A DNA stretch of 64,000 bases from positions 96,560-160,559 of the forward strand of contig JBBINV010000001.1 in assembly GCA_037443705.1 (NCBI GenBank), written 5' to 3'. Of this stretch, positions 56,752 through 64,000 are shown piece after piece. A program made the translations under genes and the position numbers. The notes beneath the pieces are model-generated. The model saw only the letters and a program-made list of their open reading frames with translations, was not told the DNA's origin and searched no databases. The number at the start of each line of letters is the position of its first letter. The stretch's first letter is position 1. This DNA comes from 2-02-FULL-66-14 sp037443705 (lineage in GTDB: Bacteria > Pseudomonadota > Gammaproteobacteria > Burkholderiales > SG8-39).

Positions 56752-57045
56752 ATGGAACGCACCATCAACGCCAAGGAGCTGCGCGCGTCCCTTCCGGAAA
56801 CGGTGGCGAGGGTACGGCGCGGCGAGCGCTTCACGGTCCTTTACCGCAGCCGCCCGGCGTTCCGGATCGTTCCCGTAGAGGACGACGCCGGAGGAAAGCT
56901 GCCGCCGCTGGAGCAGGATCCGCTCTACCGGGCGCCCGCGCTCTTCCGGTCGGGCGACGGGCGCCTCGCCGTGGATCATGATGAGATCCTCTACGGCTGG
57001 AAACGGGCTCTCCCGCCCGCGCGCAAGCGCGCCGGACGTCGTTGA
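56752..57045 (+). CDS. Type II antitoxin, Phd/YefM family
   Basis: 97 residues. The N-terminus MERTINAKELRASLPETVARVRRGERFTV is the DNA-binding fold of Phd/YefM antitoxins, with a short variable tail rich in Arg (LPPARKRAGRR). The stop overlaps the TTG of the toxin gene. Confidence 0.8.
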   Translation: MERTINAKELRASLPETVARVRRGERFTVLYRSRPAFRIVPVEDDAGGKLPPLEQDPLYRAPALFRSGDGRLAVDHDEILYGWKRALPPARKRAGRR

Positions 57046-57455
57046 AGGCGCTGTTCGTCGATACGGCAGGCTGGGTCATGCTCGCGGACGCGGGCGATCT
57101 CGGTCACGCGTCGGCTGCCCGACTCCGCGACGAGTGGCTCGCCGAGGGTGGACTTCTGCTTTCCACCGATTTCGTGATGGACGAGACGCTCACCCTGCTG
57201 CGGGCTCGCGCGGGGCTCGTGACCGCCGAGCAATGGTGGGACCAGGTGGGGGACGGGCCGCGCGTGCGGTGGGAGTGGATCGACCCGTCCCGGGCCGAAA
57301 GGGCGCGGCACTGGTTCTTCCGGTGGCGCGACAAGGATTTCTCCTTCACCGATTGCTCCAGCTTCGTGGTCATGAAGGAGAAGCGGATCCGGGCCGCGCT
57401 TACGAACGACCGCCACTTCACTCAAGCGGGATTCCAGGTGTTGCCCGCGGCGTAG
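57042..57455 (+). CDS. PIN-domain toxin (VapC-like ribonuclease)
   Basis: 137 residues from a TTG start overlapping the antitoxin stop (TTGA). PIN-domain acidic residues: Asp in LFVDTAGWV, Glu in DFVMDETLTLL, Asp in FSFTDCSSFVVM, and Asp in LTNDRHFTQAGF. VapC toxins cleave RNA, often initiator tRNA. The Phd-type antitoxin with a PIN toxin is a common mix. Confidence 0.85.
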   Translation: MKALFVDTAGWVMLADAGDLGHASAARLRDEWLAEGGLLLSTDFVMDETLTLLRARAGLVTAEQWWDQVGDGPRVRWEWIDPSRAERARHWFFRWRDKDFSFTDCSSFVVMKEKRIRAALTNDRHFTQAGFQVLPAA

Positions 57456-57465
57456 CCTTGCGCCG

Positions 57466-58224
57466 CTATCGACCCTTCTCCAGGAAAGCGCGCACCCGCG
57501 CCTGGGTTTCCTCGTCGGCCAGGAGCCCGAGGGTGGCGGAAAGCTCGAGCTCGTAGCCTCGATCCCCGGGCTCGCGCGCGGCATGGATACATGCCTTGCA
57601 CGCGGCGAGGGAGGCGGACGGCAGCGCGGAGAGATTTTTCACAAGTTCTTCCGTCCTTGAAGCGAGCCCCGAGGACGGAACGACCCAATGCACGAACCCG
57701 AGCTTCGCGGCTTCATTTCCGTCCACCACCTCGGCACCAAGGATAAGTCTCTTGGCCACGACTTCCCCGCAAAGGCGCGTCAAGCGCTGTGTTCCTCCCG
57801 CCCCCGGGAGCAGACCCAGGCGCGCCTCCGGAAGCCCGAGCTTCGCGGTTTCGGACGCGATCCTCAGGTCGCAGGCGAGCGCGAGCTCCAGGCCCCCGCC
57901 CATGGCCGCGCCGCCGATCGCGGCGACCGAGACGAGGCGCGACGCTTCGATCCGCGCGTAGGCGCGTTGCATCTCCCGCACGAAAGCAATCATCTTCCTT
58001 CGCCCTTCGTCGCTATCGAAGCGCGAGCGCATGAGCGCGAGATCCGCGCCCGCGCTGAAGGCCTTCTGGTCGCTTCGGATCAGGAGGACGGAGACGGCAG
58101 GGTTCGCCTCGCACTCCTCTACGATTCGATCAAGGCGTGAAACCCAGTTCTCGTCGATCGCGTTGACCGGCGGCCGCGAAAGGGTCGCGGTGGCGACGCC
58201 GCCCTCGATTCCGAGCCCGATCAT
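57466..58224 (-). CDS. Enoyl-CoA hydratase/isomerase (crotonase family)
   Basis: 252 residues. LSRPPVNAIDENWVSRLD, KAFSAGADLALM, GGAAMGGGLELALACDLRIA (oxyanion hole), and LPEARLGLLPGAGGTQRL with a candidate catalytic Glu. Last gene of the TetR-controlled operon, overlapping the TetR gene by 4 bp. The substrate is unknown; the operon composition implies beta-oxidation-like processing of an aromatic- or alicyclic-derived acyl-CoA. Confidence 0.87.
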   Translation of the reverse strand: MIGLGIEGGVATATLSRPPVNAIDENWVSRLDRIVEECEANPAVSVLLIRSDQKAFSAGADLALMRSRFDSDEGRRKMIAFVREMQRAYARIEASRLVSVAAIGGAAMGGGLELALACDLRIASETAKLGLPEARLGLLPGAGGTQRLTRLCGEVVAKRLILGAEVVDGNEAAKLGFVHWVVPSSGLASRTEELVKNLSALPSASLAACKACIHAAREPGDRGYELELSATLGLLADEETQARVRAFLEKGR

Positions 58225-58865
58225 CGCTGCGCCTTGCGGCCCTTGGCGGTGAGGAACGGGTCGACCAGGAGCTTCAGGCCCTCCCTCACGTACGCTTCGA
58301 GCGTGTAGCGGCCTTTGAAGGCCCAGCCCTTCAGCGCCCAGGCGTGTGCGAAGTGCACGAACTGGTACACGAGGAGCTTTTCATTCAACGGTTTGACGTA
58401 CCCCTCGCGAATGCAGGCCCGCAGAAGCTCCTCGAGAAGCCGGTTGGTCCGGGTCTCGCCCTCCTTGATGTAGCGCCGGCGATCGGCGCGCAGCGATTTG
58501 GTCGAGCGGTAGGTGAGAACGGTGGCGTCGCGCAGGCGGTCGATCACGCCGCAGTAGGCGCGGATCGCGGCGCGCAGGCGCTCGAGCGGATGCGCGATGC
58601 CTTCGAGCGCGCGCGGGATCTCGCGCTCGTAGGTCTCGAGCACGTCCCGGAGGGAGAGAAACAGCACGTCGTCCTTGTCGCGAAAATACTGGTAGACGAG
58701 CCCTACGCTGATCCCGGCCTCGCGCGCGATGCTCTGGATGGTGGTCGCGTAGTAGCCTTGCTCCGAGAAGAGCTTCACCGCCGCGCGAACGATCTCAGCG
58801 CGCCGCTCCTCTACGAGCCTGGGATCTCCGACCTGGGAGTGAACGGTGGCCGGAGAAGCCATCAC
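58221..58865 (-). CDS. TetR family transcriptional regulator
   Basis: 214 residues. N-terminal helix-turn-helix: EIVRAAVKLFSEQGYYATTIQSIAREAGISVGLVYQYFRDKDDVL. The C-terminal part is a ligand-binding helical domain. Embedded in the operon (ATGA overlaps on both sides), it probably represses its own operon through the 20-bp palindrome at 61636 and is released by an acyl-CoA. Confidence 0.88.
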   Translation of the reverse strand: MMASPATVHSQVGDPRLVEERRAEIVRAAVKLFSEQGYYATTIQSIAREAGISVGLVYQYFRDKDDVLFLSLRDVLETYEREIPRALEGIAHPLERLRAAIRAYCGVIDRLRDATVLTYRSTKSLRADRRRYIKEGETRTNRLLEELLRACIREGYVKPLNEKLLVYQFVHFAHAWALKGWAFKGRYTLEAYVREGLKLLVDPFLTAKGRKAQR

Positions 58866-60028
58866 CCGCCCTTCAGGGTCTCGCCGGCGATGACGAGCTT
58901 CTGGATCTCGCTCGTGCCTTCGTAGATGCGGAGCGCGCGGATCTCGCGGTAGAGGTTCTCCACCGGCATGCCGCTGACAACGCCGAGGCCGCCGAAGAGT
59001 TGCACCGCGCCGTCGATCACCCGCTGCGCCGCTTCGGTGGCGTGCAGCTTCGCCATCGCTGCCTCGCGCGTGATACGCGATCCTTTGACGTCTTTCACCC
59101 AGGCAGCGCGATATACGAGCAGCGCGGCCGCGTCGATCTCGAGCGCCATGTCGGCGATCCGTGCCTGCGTGAGCTGGAATTCGGCGAGCTTCCTGCCGAA
59201 CGCCTGCCGCTCGCGCACGCGCGCGAGCGCTTCATCCAGCGCGCGGCGCGCCAGCCCGAGCGCCGCCGCGCCCACCGTGGTGCGGAACACGTCGAGCGTC
59301 GCCATCGCGATCTTGAAGCCTTCGCCCTCGGCGCCGAGCCGCGCGCCCTCGGGGATCCGGCAATCGCGGAACCTGAGCGTCGCGAGCGGATGCGGCGCGA
59401 TCACCTGGATACGTTCGGCGATCTCGAGCCCCGGGGCGCCGGCGTCCACGATGAACGCCGAGAGCCCCTTGGCGCCCTTCTCCGGCCCGGTGCGCGCGAA
59501 GACGACATAGTGGTCGGCGAGTCCGCCGTTCGAGATCCACGTTTTTGTCCCATTGAGAACATAGCCTTGCCCGGAAGGCGCGGCGGTGCTCGCCATGGCA
59601 CCGACATCGCTCCCCGCCTGCGGCTCGGAGAGCGCGAACGCGGCGATTTTCTCGCCGCGCATGACCGGCGGAAGGTATCGCTGCTTCTGGTCCGTGGAGC
59701 CGAAAAGCGAGATCGGCCCGGTTCCAAGGCCTTGCATCGCGAAGCAGAAATCCGCCAGCCCGTCGTGGCGCGCAAGGGTCTCGCGCGAGAGCGCGAGGGT
59801 TCTTACGTCGAACTTCGATTGTTCATCGGGAATGCAGCAGGGATCGAGAAACCCGGCCTTTCCCAGCCGCGAAACGATGTCACGGCAGGCGGCGTCCAGG
59901 GCGGCGTCGTCGCGCACGCCGTGCGACAGGCCGGCCAGATCCTTCGACGCGAACTGGTCGAGCCGCGCTGCAAGCTCGCGGTGCCGCGGCTCGAGGAACG
60001 GCCACTCGAGGAACGTCCGGTCGGGCAT
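58862..60028 (-). CDS. Acyl-CoA dehydrogenase
   Basis: 388 residues. FAFALSEPQAGSDVGAMAST, GTKTWISNGGLADHYVVFAR, RQAFGRKLAEFQLTQARIADM, and RIYEGTSEIQKLVIAGE, whose Glu is the usual catalytic base. FAD flavoprotein passing electrons to ETF. It stands between the TetR gene and a crotonase gene in an operon that also has a BadH-like SDR. Cyclohexanecarboxyl- or aminobenzoyl-derived CoA esters are possible substrates, without proof. Confidence 0.88.
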   Translation of the reverse strand: MPDRTFLEWPFLEPRHRELAARLDQFASKDLAGLSHGVRDDAALDAACRDIVSRLGKAGFLDPCCIPDEQSKFDVRTLALSRETLARHDGLADFCFAMQGLGTGPISLFGSTDQKQRYLPPVMRGEKIAAFALSEPQAGSDVGAMASTAAPSGQGYVLNGTKTWISNGGLADHYVVFARTGPEKGAKGLSAFIVDAGAPGLEIAERIQVIAPHPLATLRFRDCRIPEGARLGAEGEGFKIAMATLDVFRTTVGAAALGLARRALDEALARVRERQAFGRKLAEFQLTQARIADMALEIDAAALLVYRAAWVKDVKGSRITREAAMAKLHATEAAQRVIDGAVQLFGGLGVVSGMPVENLYREIRALRIYEGTSEIQKLVIAGETLKGG

Positions 60029-60038
60029 CGCGCGTGCG

Positions 60039-60857
60039 TCAGTCGCCCTGGAAGACGGGCTTCTCCTTCTTCACGAAGGCGTTGTAGGCGCGCTCGAAAT
60101 CCTTCGTCTGCATGCAGATCGCCTGCGCCTCGGCCTCGGTCTCGAGCGCCTGCTCGATGGTCATGCTCCATTCCTGCATCAGGCACTTCTTGGTCATGGC
60201 GTGCCCGAACGCCGGGCCGTTGGCGAGCGACATCGCCATCTCCTGCGCGCGCGCGAGAAGCTTCTCCGCGGGCACGAGGTCGTTGAAGTAGCCCCACGCG
60301 AGCCCTTCCTGCGCGCTCATGCTCCGGCCGGTGTAGAGCAATTCGGAGGCGCGTCCCTGGCCGATGATCCTCGGCAGGATCGCGCAGGCGCCCATGTCGC
60401 AGCCGGCGAGCCCCACGCGAACGAAAAGGAACGCCGTCTTGCACTCGGGCGTGCCGTAGCGCAGGTCGCAGGCCATCGGGATGATGGCGCCCGCGCCGGC
60501 CGAGATGCCGTCGACCGCCGCGATCACGGGCTGCGGGCAGGTGCGCATCTCCTTGATCAGGTTACCGGTCATGCGCGTGAAGTAGAGCAGCTCGGGCATC
60601 TCCATCTTCACGAGCGGCCCGATGATCTCGTGCACGTCGCCGCCCGAGCAGAAGTTGCCGCCTTCGCCCGTGATCACCACGGCGCGCACGTCCTCGGCGT
60701 ACTGAAGCTTGTGGAAGGTGTCGCGCAGCTCCGCGTAGCTCTCGAAGGTGAGCGGGTTCTTGCGCTCGGGCCGGTTCATCGTGACCGTGGCGACACGGTC
60801 CTTCACCTGCCACTTGAAATGCTTGGGTTGCCAGTCGGAAGCTTTGAGCTTGTACAT
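60039..60857 (-). CDS. Enoyl-CoA hydratase family protein with an altered active site
   Basis: 272 residues. Crotonase fold: VATVTMNRPERKNPLTFESYAELRD, NFCSGGDVHEII, DGISAGAGAIIPMACDLRYG. Where classical hydratases have a Glu in the QPE.xLG stretch, this one reads FLFVRVGLAGCDMG, so one of the two acid/base glutamates seems replaced by Phe. The second (ASELLYTG) is present. Activity may be isomerase, lyase or hydrolase rather than plain hydration. Preceded by the SDR gene after 22 bp. Confidence 0.8.
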   Translation of the reverse strand: MYKLKASDWQPKHFKWQVKDRVATVTMNRPERKNPLTFESYAELRDTFHKLQYAEDVRAVVITGEGGNFCSGGDVHEIIGPLVKMEMPELLYFTRMTGNLIKEMRTCPQPVIAAVDGISAGAGAIIPMACDLRYGTPECKTAFLFVRVGLAGCDMGACAILPRIIGQGRASELLYTGRSMSAQEGLAWGYFNDLVPAEKLLARAQEMAMSLANGPAFGHAMTKKCLMQEWSMTIEQALETEAEAQAICMQTKDFERAYNAFVKKEKPVFQGD

Positions 60858-60879
60858 GAAACGCCTTTCTTTCAGAAAA

Positions 60880-61626
60880 TCATCCCGCCATCGTCAATCC
60901 GCCCGAAACGGACAGAACCTGACCGGTTACGAAATCGGACCGCGAGCTCGCGAAAAAGAGGATCGCGTCGGCGATCTCGGAGGGCTTCGCGAGGCGCCGC
61001 ATCGGCGTCACGCGCGCGAACGCGTCCTTGATCTTGTCGGGCACCGCGGCCATGAGCGGCGTGTCGGTGGGACCCGGGCAAACGCAATTCACGTTGATGT
61101 TGTAGCGCGCCACCTCGCGCGCCAGGGCCTTGGTGAAGGCGATCGCGCCGCCCTTGGCGCCCGAGTACACGGCCTCGCCGAGGCTCCCGACGCGTCCGGC
61201 GTCGCTCGCCACGGTCACGATCTTGCCGGCGCCGCGCTCGATCATCGGCTCGAGAAACGCACGGCTCACCTGGATCGGGCCCATCAGGTTGAGATCCACC
61301 ACCTTCCTCCAGAATTCCGGCGTGTTCTGCACGAAGGGCTCGGTCCTGCCCCAGCCCGCGACGTTGGCGACGATGTCGACATGGGAGCGAAGCGAAAGCG
61401 CCTTTTCCCTGAATTGCCTCACCGATTCGATGTCGGTCACGTCGAGCCTGATGAAGTCCGCTCCCCGGCCGCTCCTGCGGATATTTTCCGCAGCCTCGGC
61501 GCCCGCGCCTTCCGCGATGTCGCCGAGCAGCACATGCGCGCCCGCCTGCGCCAGCGTTTCTGCCGTCGCCCTGCCGATGCCCGATGCCGCGCCCGTCACC
61601 ACCGCCGTCCTGCCGTCCAGCCGCAT
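60880..61626 (-). CDS. SDR dehydrogenase, BadH-like (second copy in window)
   Basis: 248 residues. TGAASGIGRATAETLAQAG, NVAGWGRTEPFVQNTPEFWRKVVDLNL, SDAGRVGSLGEAVYSGAKGG, and VTGQVLSVSGGLTMAG. The C-terminal wording is almost the same as in the SDR at 21430, so the two are paralogues of the 2-hydroxycyclohexanecarboxyl-CoA dehydrogenase type. First gene of the minus-strand operon; a TetR-type operator is 10 bp upstream. Confidence 0.85.
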   Translation of the reverse strand: MRLDGRTAVVTGAASGIGRATAETLAQAGAHVLLGDIAEGAGAEAAENIRRSGRGADFIRLDVTDIESVRQFREKALSLRSHVDIVANVAGWGRTEPFVQNTPEFWRKVVDLNLMGPIQVSRAFLEPMIERGAGKIVTVASDAGRVGSLGEAVYSGAKGGAIAFTKALAREVARYNINVNCVCPGPTDTPLMAAVPDKIKDAFARVTPMRRLAKPSEIADAILFFASSRSDFVTGQVLSVSGGLTMAG

Positions 61627-61635
61627 GGAAGCCTC

Positions 61636-61655
61636 CTGAATGATCGTTCATTCAG
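61636..61655. promoter_or_regulatory. TetR-type operator
   Basis: CTGAATGATCGTTCATTCAG: perfect 8-bp arms around TCGT. The TGAATGA / TCATTCA arms are typical of TetR regulators of acyl-CoA operons. It lies 10 bp before the SDR start, so a bound repressor would block transcription. The likely ligand is the TetR protein encoded in the same operon (58221). Confidence 0.75.
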
Positions 61656-61681
61656 TCTGCCCGGTCAAGCCGGCGGCGGGT

Positions 61682-61699
61682 TTGACCTGGATCAGGTCA
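61682..61699. promoter_or_regulatory. Palindrome resembling an FNR-type box
   Basis: TTGACCTGGATCAG fits the FNR consensus except for two positions, and lies within a wider perfect dyad TGACCTG-GAT-CAGGTCA (61683-61699) that touches the GNAT stop codon. It could be an activator site for the SDR operon 56 bp downstream, or simply a hairpin ending the GNAT transcript. Confidence 0.4.
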
Positions 61700-62620
61700 G
61701 GCGAGCGGTTTTTCGAAGGCGAGGCGCCCCGAGGACCCGAACCCGGCGCGCGCGAAGAACGCGAGCAGCTCCGCCGCGTCCGCCGCGACCACGGTTTCCA
61801 CGCGCTCGGCGCCGAGCGCTCCGAGGTTGGCGAAGAGCTGCGAGAGCAGCGCCCGGCCGACTCCTTCGCCCTTGCGCAGCGGGTCCACGCCGAGCGTATC
61901 GAGCACCGCCACCGCTTCGGTGCGCCCGAAGTCGCCCAGATCGGCGCGCGCCATCACGAACCCGGCGACCGCGCCATCGATCACGGCGGCAAGCGACGCC
62001 CGCACCCCGGGCGCGCCGAGCGCCTCCTCGAGCGCGCGCCGCAGGTACCTGGAGCGGTCGCGGCCGGTGAGCCGCCGGTCGATCCGCGCGACGCCCTCGA
62101 AATCGCCCGCGGCGAGCGCGCGCACCTCGTGGAGATCCCTCGCCGGCGGCTCGGCGTCGCGCTCGCGCGCATCGGCCAGCGCGCAATCGAGCACGTGGTC
62201 GCGGCTCGAGCGCCAGCCGAGCGCGGCGAGGAAGCCGAGCATCGCCGGATCGCGCCACGACGCCGTGGTGCGAAGTTCGCGGATGCCGCGGCGCCGCGCT
62301 TGGTCTTCCAGCGCGCGCCCGAGCGCCGCGCCGATGCCGTGTCCCTGCGCGGCGGGGACGACGCCGATCATGTCGAGTCGCAACGCCGGGTCGCTTCGCC
62401 CGAACTCGCCCTCGAGCACGCGCGCGAGCGCGTAGCCGGCGAGCGCGCCGTCCTCGTCGATCGCGAGCTGCACGTGGAGCTCGGGCGCGCGGCCGGCCTC
62501 GGCGAGACGCCGCTCGGCATAGGCGCGGCGCGGCCGGCCGGCGATCGCGGCGTCGATCGCGACGAGCGTTTCGAGGTCCGCGGCGCCGAGCGGCCGCACG
62601 GAGGCTTCAGGATTCGGCAT
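61697..62620 (-). CDS. Tandem GNAT acetyltransferase
   Basis: 307 residues from ATG 62620 (MPNPEASVRPLGAADLE). Two N-acetyltransferase folds: the first with DMIGVVPAAQGHGIGAALGRAL (acetyl-CoA loop), the second with DTLGVDPLRKGEGVGRALLSQL. A double GNAT suggests one catalytic and one structural half. The substrate is unknown. It overlaps the hemerythrin gene by 14 bp. Confidence 0.82.
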   Translation of the reverse strand: MPNPEASVRPLGAADLETLVAIDAAIAGRPRRAYAERRLAEAGRAPELHVQLAIDEDGALAGYALARVLEGEFGRSDPALRLDMIGVVPAAQGHGIGAALGRALEDQARRRGIRELRTTASWRDPAMLGFLAALGWRSSRDHVLDCALADARERDAEPPARDLHEVRALAAGDFEGVARIDRRLTGRDRSRYLRRALEEALGAPGVRASLAAVIDGAVAGFVMARADLGDFGRTEAVAVLDTLGVDPLRKGEGVGRALLSQLFANLGALGAERVETVVAADAAELLAFFARAGFGSSGRLAFEKPLA

Positions 62621-63077
62621 AGGCGAGCGCGATATCACGGTCGGTCTCCTCGTCGAGCAGGTCTTCCAGCGCCGGGAGCAGCGCCATTTCCTCTTTCTGG
62701 ATGTGAGCAACCAGGCGCTCGGCGAGCTCGAGCCCGAGCGCCTTCAGCTTCTGCCGTCCCGCGGCGTCGGCCGGCGCGGCCGCGGCGAGCGGCTGGAACT
62801 CGCGCGCCACGGCGCGGATCGTCTCGTGCTCCTCGGCGAGCAGTGCGCCGATGTCGGCTTCGCCCGCCTGCGCGAGGCGCGGAAAGAGCTCGTGCTCCTC
62901 GAAATCGAAGTGGCGCGAAATTTCATCCGAAAGGGCCGCCGAGCATTCCCGGGCCCGCTTCAGAATCTCGTCTTCCGCCATCCCGGACGCGAAGGCCTGC
63001 TCGAGCCGGCCCCAGAGCGCGACCGTCGCGAGATGCTCCTCGTGAAGGCGCTGGCTAGTTCGTCGGTTGAAGAACAT
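62607..63077 (-). CDS. Hemerythrin HHE domain protein
   Basis: 156 residues. Possible diiron ligands: RLHEEHLATV, RHFDFEEHELFPRLAQ, LAEEHETIRAV, and VAHIQKEEMALLPALE. Cytosolic hemerythrin-like proteins bind O2 or NO, or help repair iron-sulfur centres in low-oxygen bacteria. It overlaps the upstream membrane protein gene by 23 bp and the GNAT gene by 14 bp. Confidence 0.83.
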   Translation of the reverse strand: MFFNRRTSQRLHEEHLATVALWGRLEQAFASGMAEDEILKRARECSAALSDEISRHFDFEEHELFPRLAQAGEADIGALLAEEHETIRAVAREFQPLAAAAPADAAGRQKLKALGLELAERLVAHIQKEEMALLPALEDLLDEETDRDIALAYAES

Positions 63078-64000
63078 CGGATCTCCCGTCGGAGCGCCCG
63101 CCGCGCAGGCGCAGCATGACCGCTGTGAAAAAGGCCGCGTAGAGGAGCGCCGCGGCAAGCGCACCCAGCGCGCCCGCGCGCGCAAGCCAGCCGATGCCCG
63201 CGCCGACCCCGGCGACGAGGACCGCGAGCGCGGCGAGGTGAAGGATGCGGTGCGCCGCCAGGATCCGCCCGGGCGTCATCGCGGAGACGAGCCCCGGCCC
63301 GCGGCCCGCGCCGCCCGCGTGCACCGAGGCGAGAAACGGCACGATCCGCTGCAGCACCGCGGCGAGGAACGTGACGAGCCAGCCGGGGACCAGCAGGATC
63401 ACGAACAAGGCCTGTGCGTTTTCAGGTAGAACGTCCAGCGCAAGACCCAGGCCGGTCGCGAGGCTCGCCATCAGGCAGCCCCACGAAACGCGCACGAGAA
63501 GGAACGCCGGCCCGAGTGGCGGGCGAAGCCGCCGGCCGAGCGAGCGCTCCATCATGAAGACGTGGAGGCAGGCGGCCGCGAGCCCGATCGCCGCCGCCGT
63601 TGCGACGACCGGAGGTTGATTCAAAAGCGTTCCGACCATGAAAAGCACGATTCCCATGACCGCAAGAACCAGCGTTCCCTTCGCCAGGCGCTCCGAGGGC
63701 GGCGGCGCGAGCGCGAACATCGGAAGGAGAAAACAGGACAGCCCGAGCGCCAGAAGCCCCATGAAGCCGTAGGCCGCGAGCCCGAGGTGCGCCGCGGCGA
63801 TCGCGCCGCGATCGAGCGCGAGCCCGAGCGCGTAATGCAGCACGAGCGCCAGCGCGAGCGCGAGCGTCGCGACGAGGCAGGCGAGCGCCGCCCAGCCGTA
63901 GGCGCGGATCGCGGCCATGCCGCGCGCGCGACGCAGGTTTTCGAAGAGAAGCCAGGCGTAGATCGCGAGCGCCGCGGCCACCGCCACCGCGCCGGCGCCC
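63055..64000 (-). CDS. Polytopic membrane protein, C-terminal part (runs off the right edge)
   Basis: At least 310 residues are visible, with about nine hydrophobic helices and short loops. The frame is still open at the window end. Conserved-looking histidines lie in HLGLAAYGFMGLLALG, LAAHRILHLAALAV and CLHVFMMERSLG, which might bind haem. I do not recognise the family with confidence. Its overlap with the hemerythrin gene suggests a shared role in oxygen or nitric oxide handling. Confidence 0.6.
   Translation of the reverse strand, partial: GAGAVAVAAALAIYAWLLFENLRRARGMAAIRAYGWAALACLVATLALALALVLHYALGLALDRGAIAAAHLGLAAYGFMGLLALGLSCFLLPMFALAPPPSERLAKGTLVLAVMGIVLFMVGTLLNQPPVVATAAAIGLAAACLHVFMMERSLGRRLRPPLGPAFLLVRVSWGCLMASLATGLGLALDVLPENAQALFVILLVPGWLVTFLAAVLQRIVPFLASVHAGGAGRGPGLVSAMTPGRILAAHRILHLAALAVLVAGVGAGIGWLARAGALGALAAALLYAAFFTAVMLRLRGGRSDGRSDVLQPTN

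Overview
The window is a contiguous high-GC stretch of a chromosome, almost certainly from a Betaproteobacterium. The reasons are a pilQ-aroK-aroB-gltB-gltD string, Thauera-type class I benzoyl-CoA reductase genes (bcrCBAD) with korAB, oah and dch, and strong G/C third-position codon use. No tRNA, rRNA, insertion sequence, phage gene or CRISPR array was seen. Family and genus cannot be fixed from the sequence alone.

Layout. 1-8458: end of the type IV pilus secretin gene, shikimate genes and glutamate synthase. 8460-9280: a broken Crp/Fnr fragment and small doubtful ORFs. 9281-13639: a histidine kinase, a CheY-like receiver and a receiver-adenylate cyclase. 13615-18171 (minus): a PPDK-like protein, a protein with a PhoU/DUF47-like end and a DUF2891 protein. 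18210-21390: glmU-glmS. 21430-25675 (minus): korA-korB, ferritin-like, RidA-like and SDR genes in one overlapping operon. 25851-32613 (plus): oah-dch-bcrCBAD-fdx, the anaerobic benzoyl-CoA pathway. 32766-36796: an A2-type aa3 cytochrome oxidase operon. 36916-40366: an NtrB/NtrC-like two-component system behind a perfect FNR box. 40458-48577: a bd-oxidase-like membrane protein with three c-type cytochromes, SCO, Usp and radical SAM proteins. 48475-49893 (minus): protoporphyrinogen oxidase. 50108-56313: a cupredoxin-like protein, two diheme peroxidases, a Rieske protein and an AioA-family molybdoenzyme, together matching the parts of the dissimilatory iodate reductase IdrABP1P2. 56326-64000: a small FNR-box gene, a toxin-antitoxin pair, a TetR-controlled acyl-CoA operon (minus) and GNAT, hemerythrin and membrane protein genes.

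How it fits together. The most interesting part is 36.8-56.3 kb. A perfect FNR box precedes a sensor kinase and a sigma54 activator. Directly downstream of the activator, and again 9.6 kb further on, lie sigma54 promoters (-24/-12). Each is preceded by two similar 17-bp dyads whose starts are exactly 20 bp apart. One promoter faces the bd-like/cytochrome c operon and the other faces the Idr-like operon. I infer one anaerobically primed, ligand-sensing sigma54 regulon for respiration on an oxyanion, probably iodate. The electrons could come from anaerobic aromatic degradation encoded in the same window. Product names rest on reading motifs and recalling families; no search was run.
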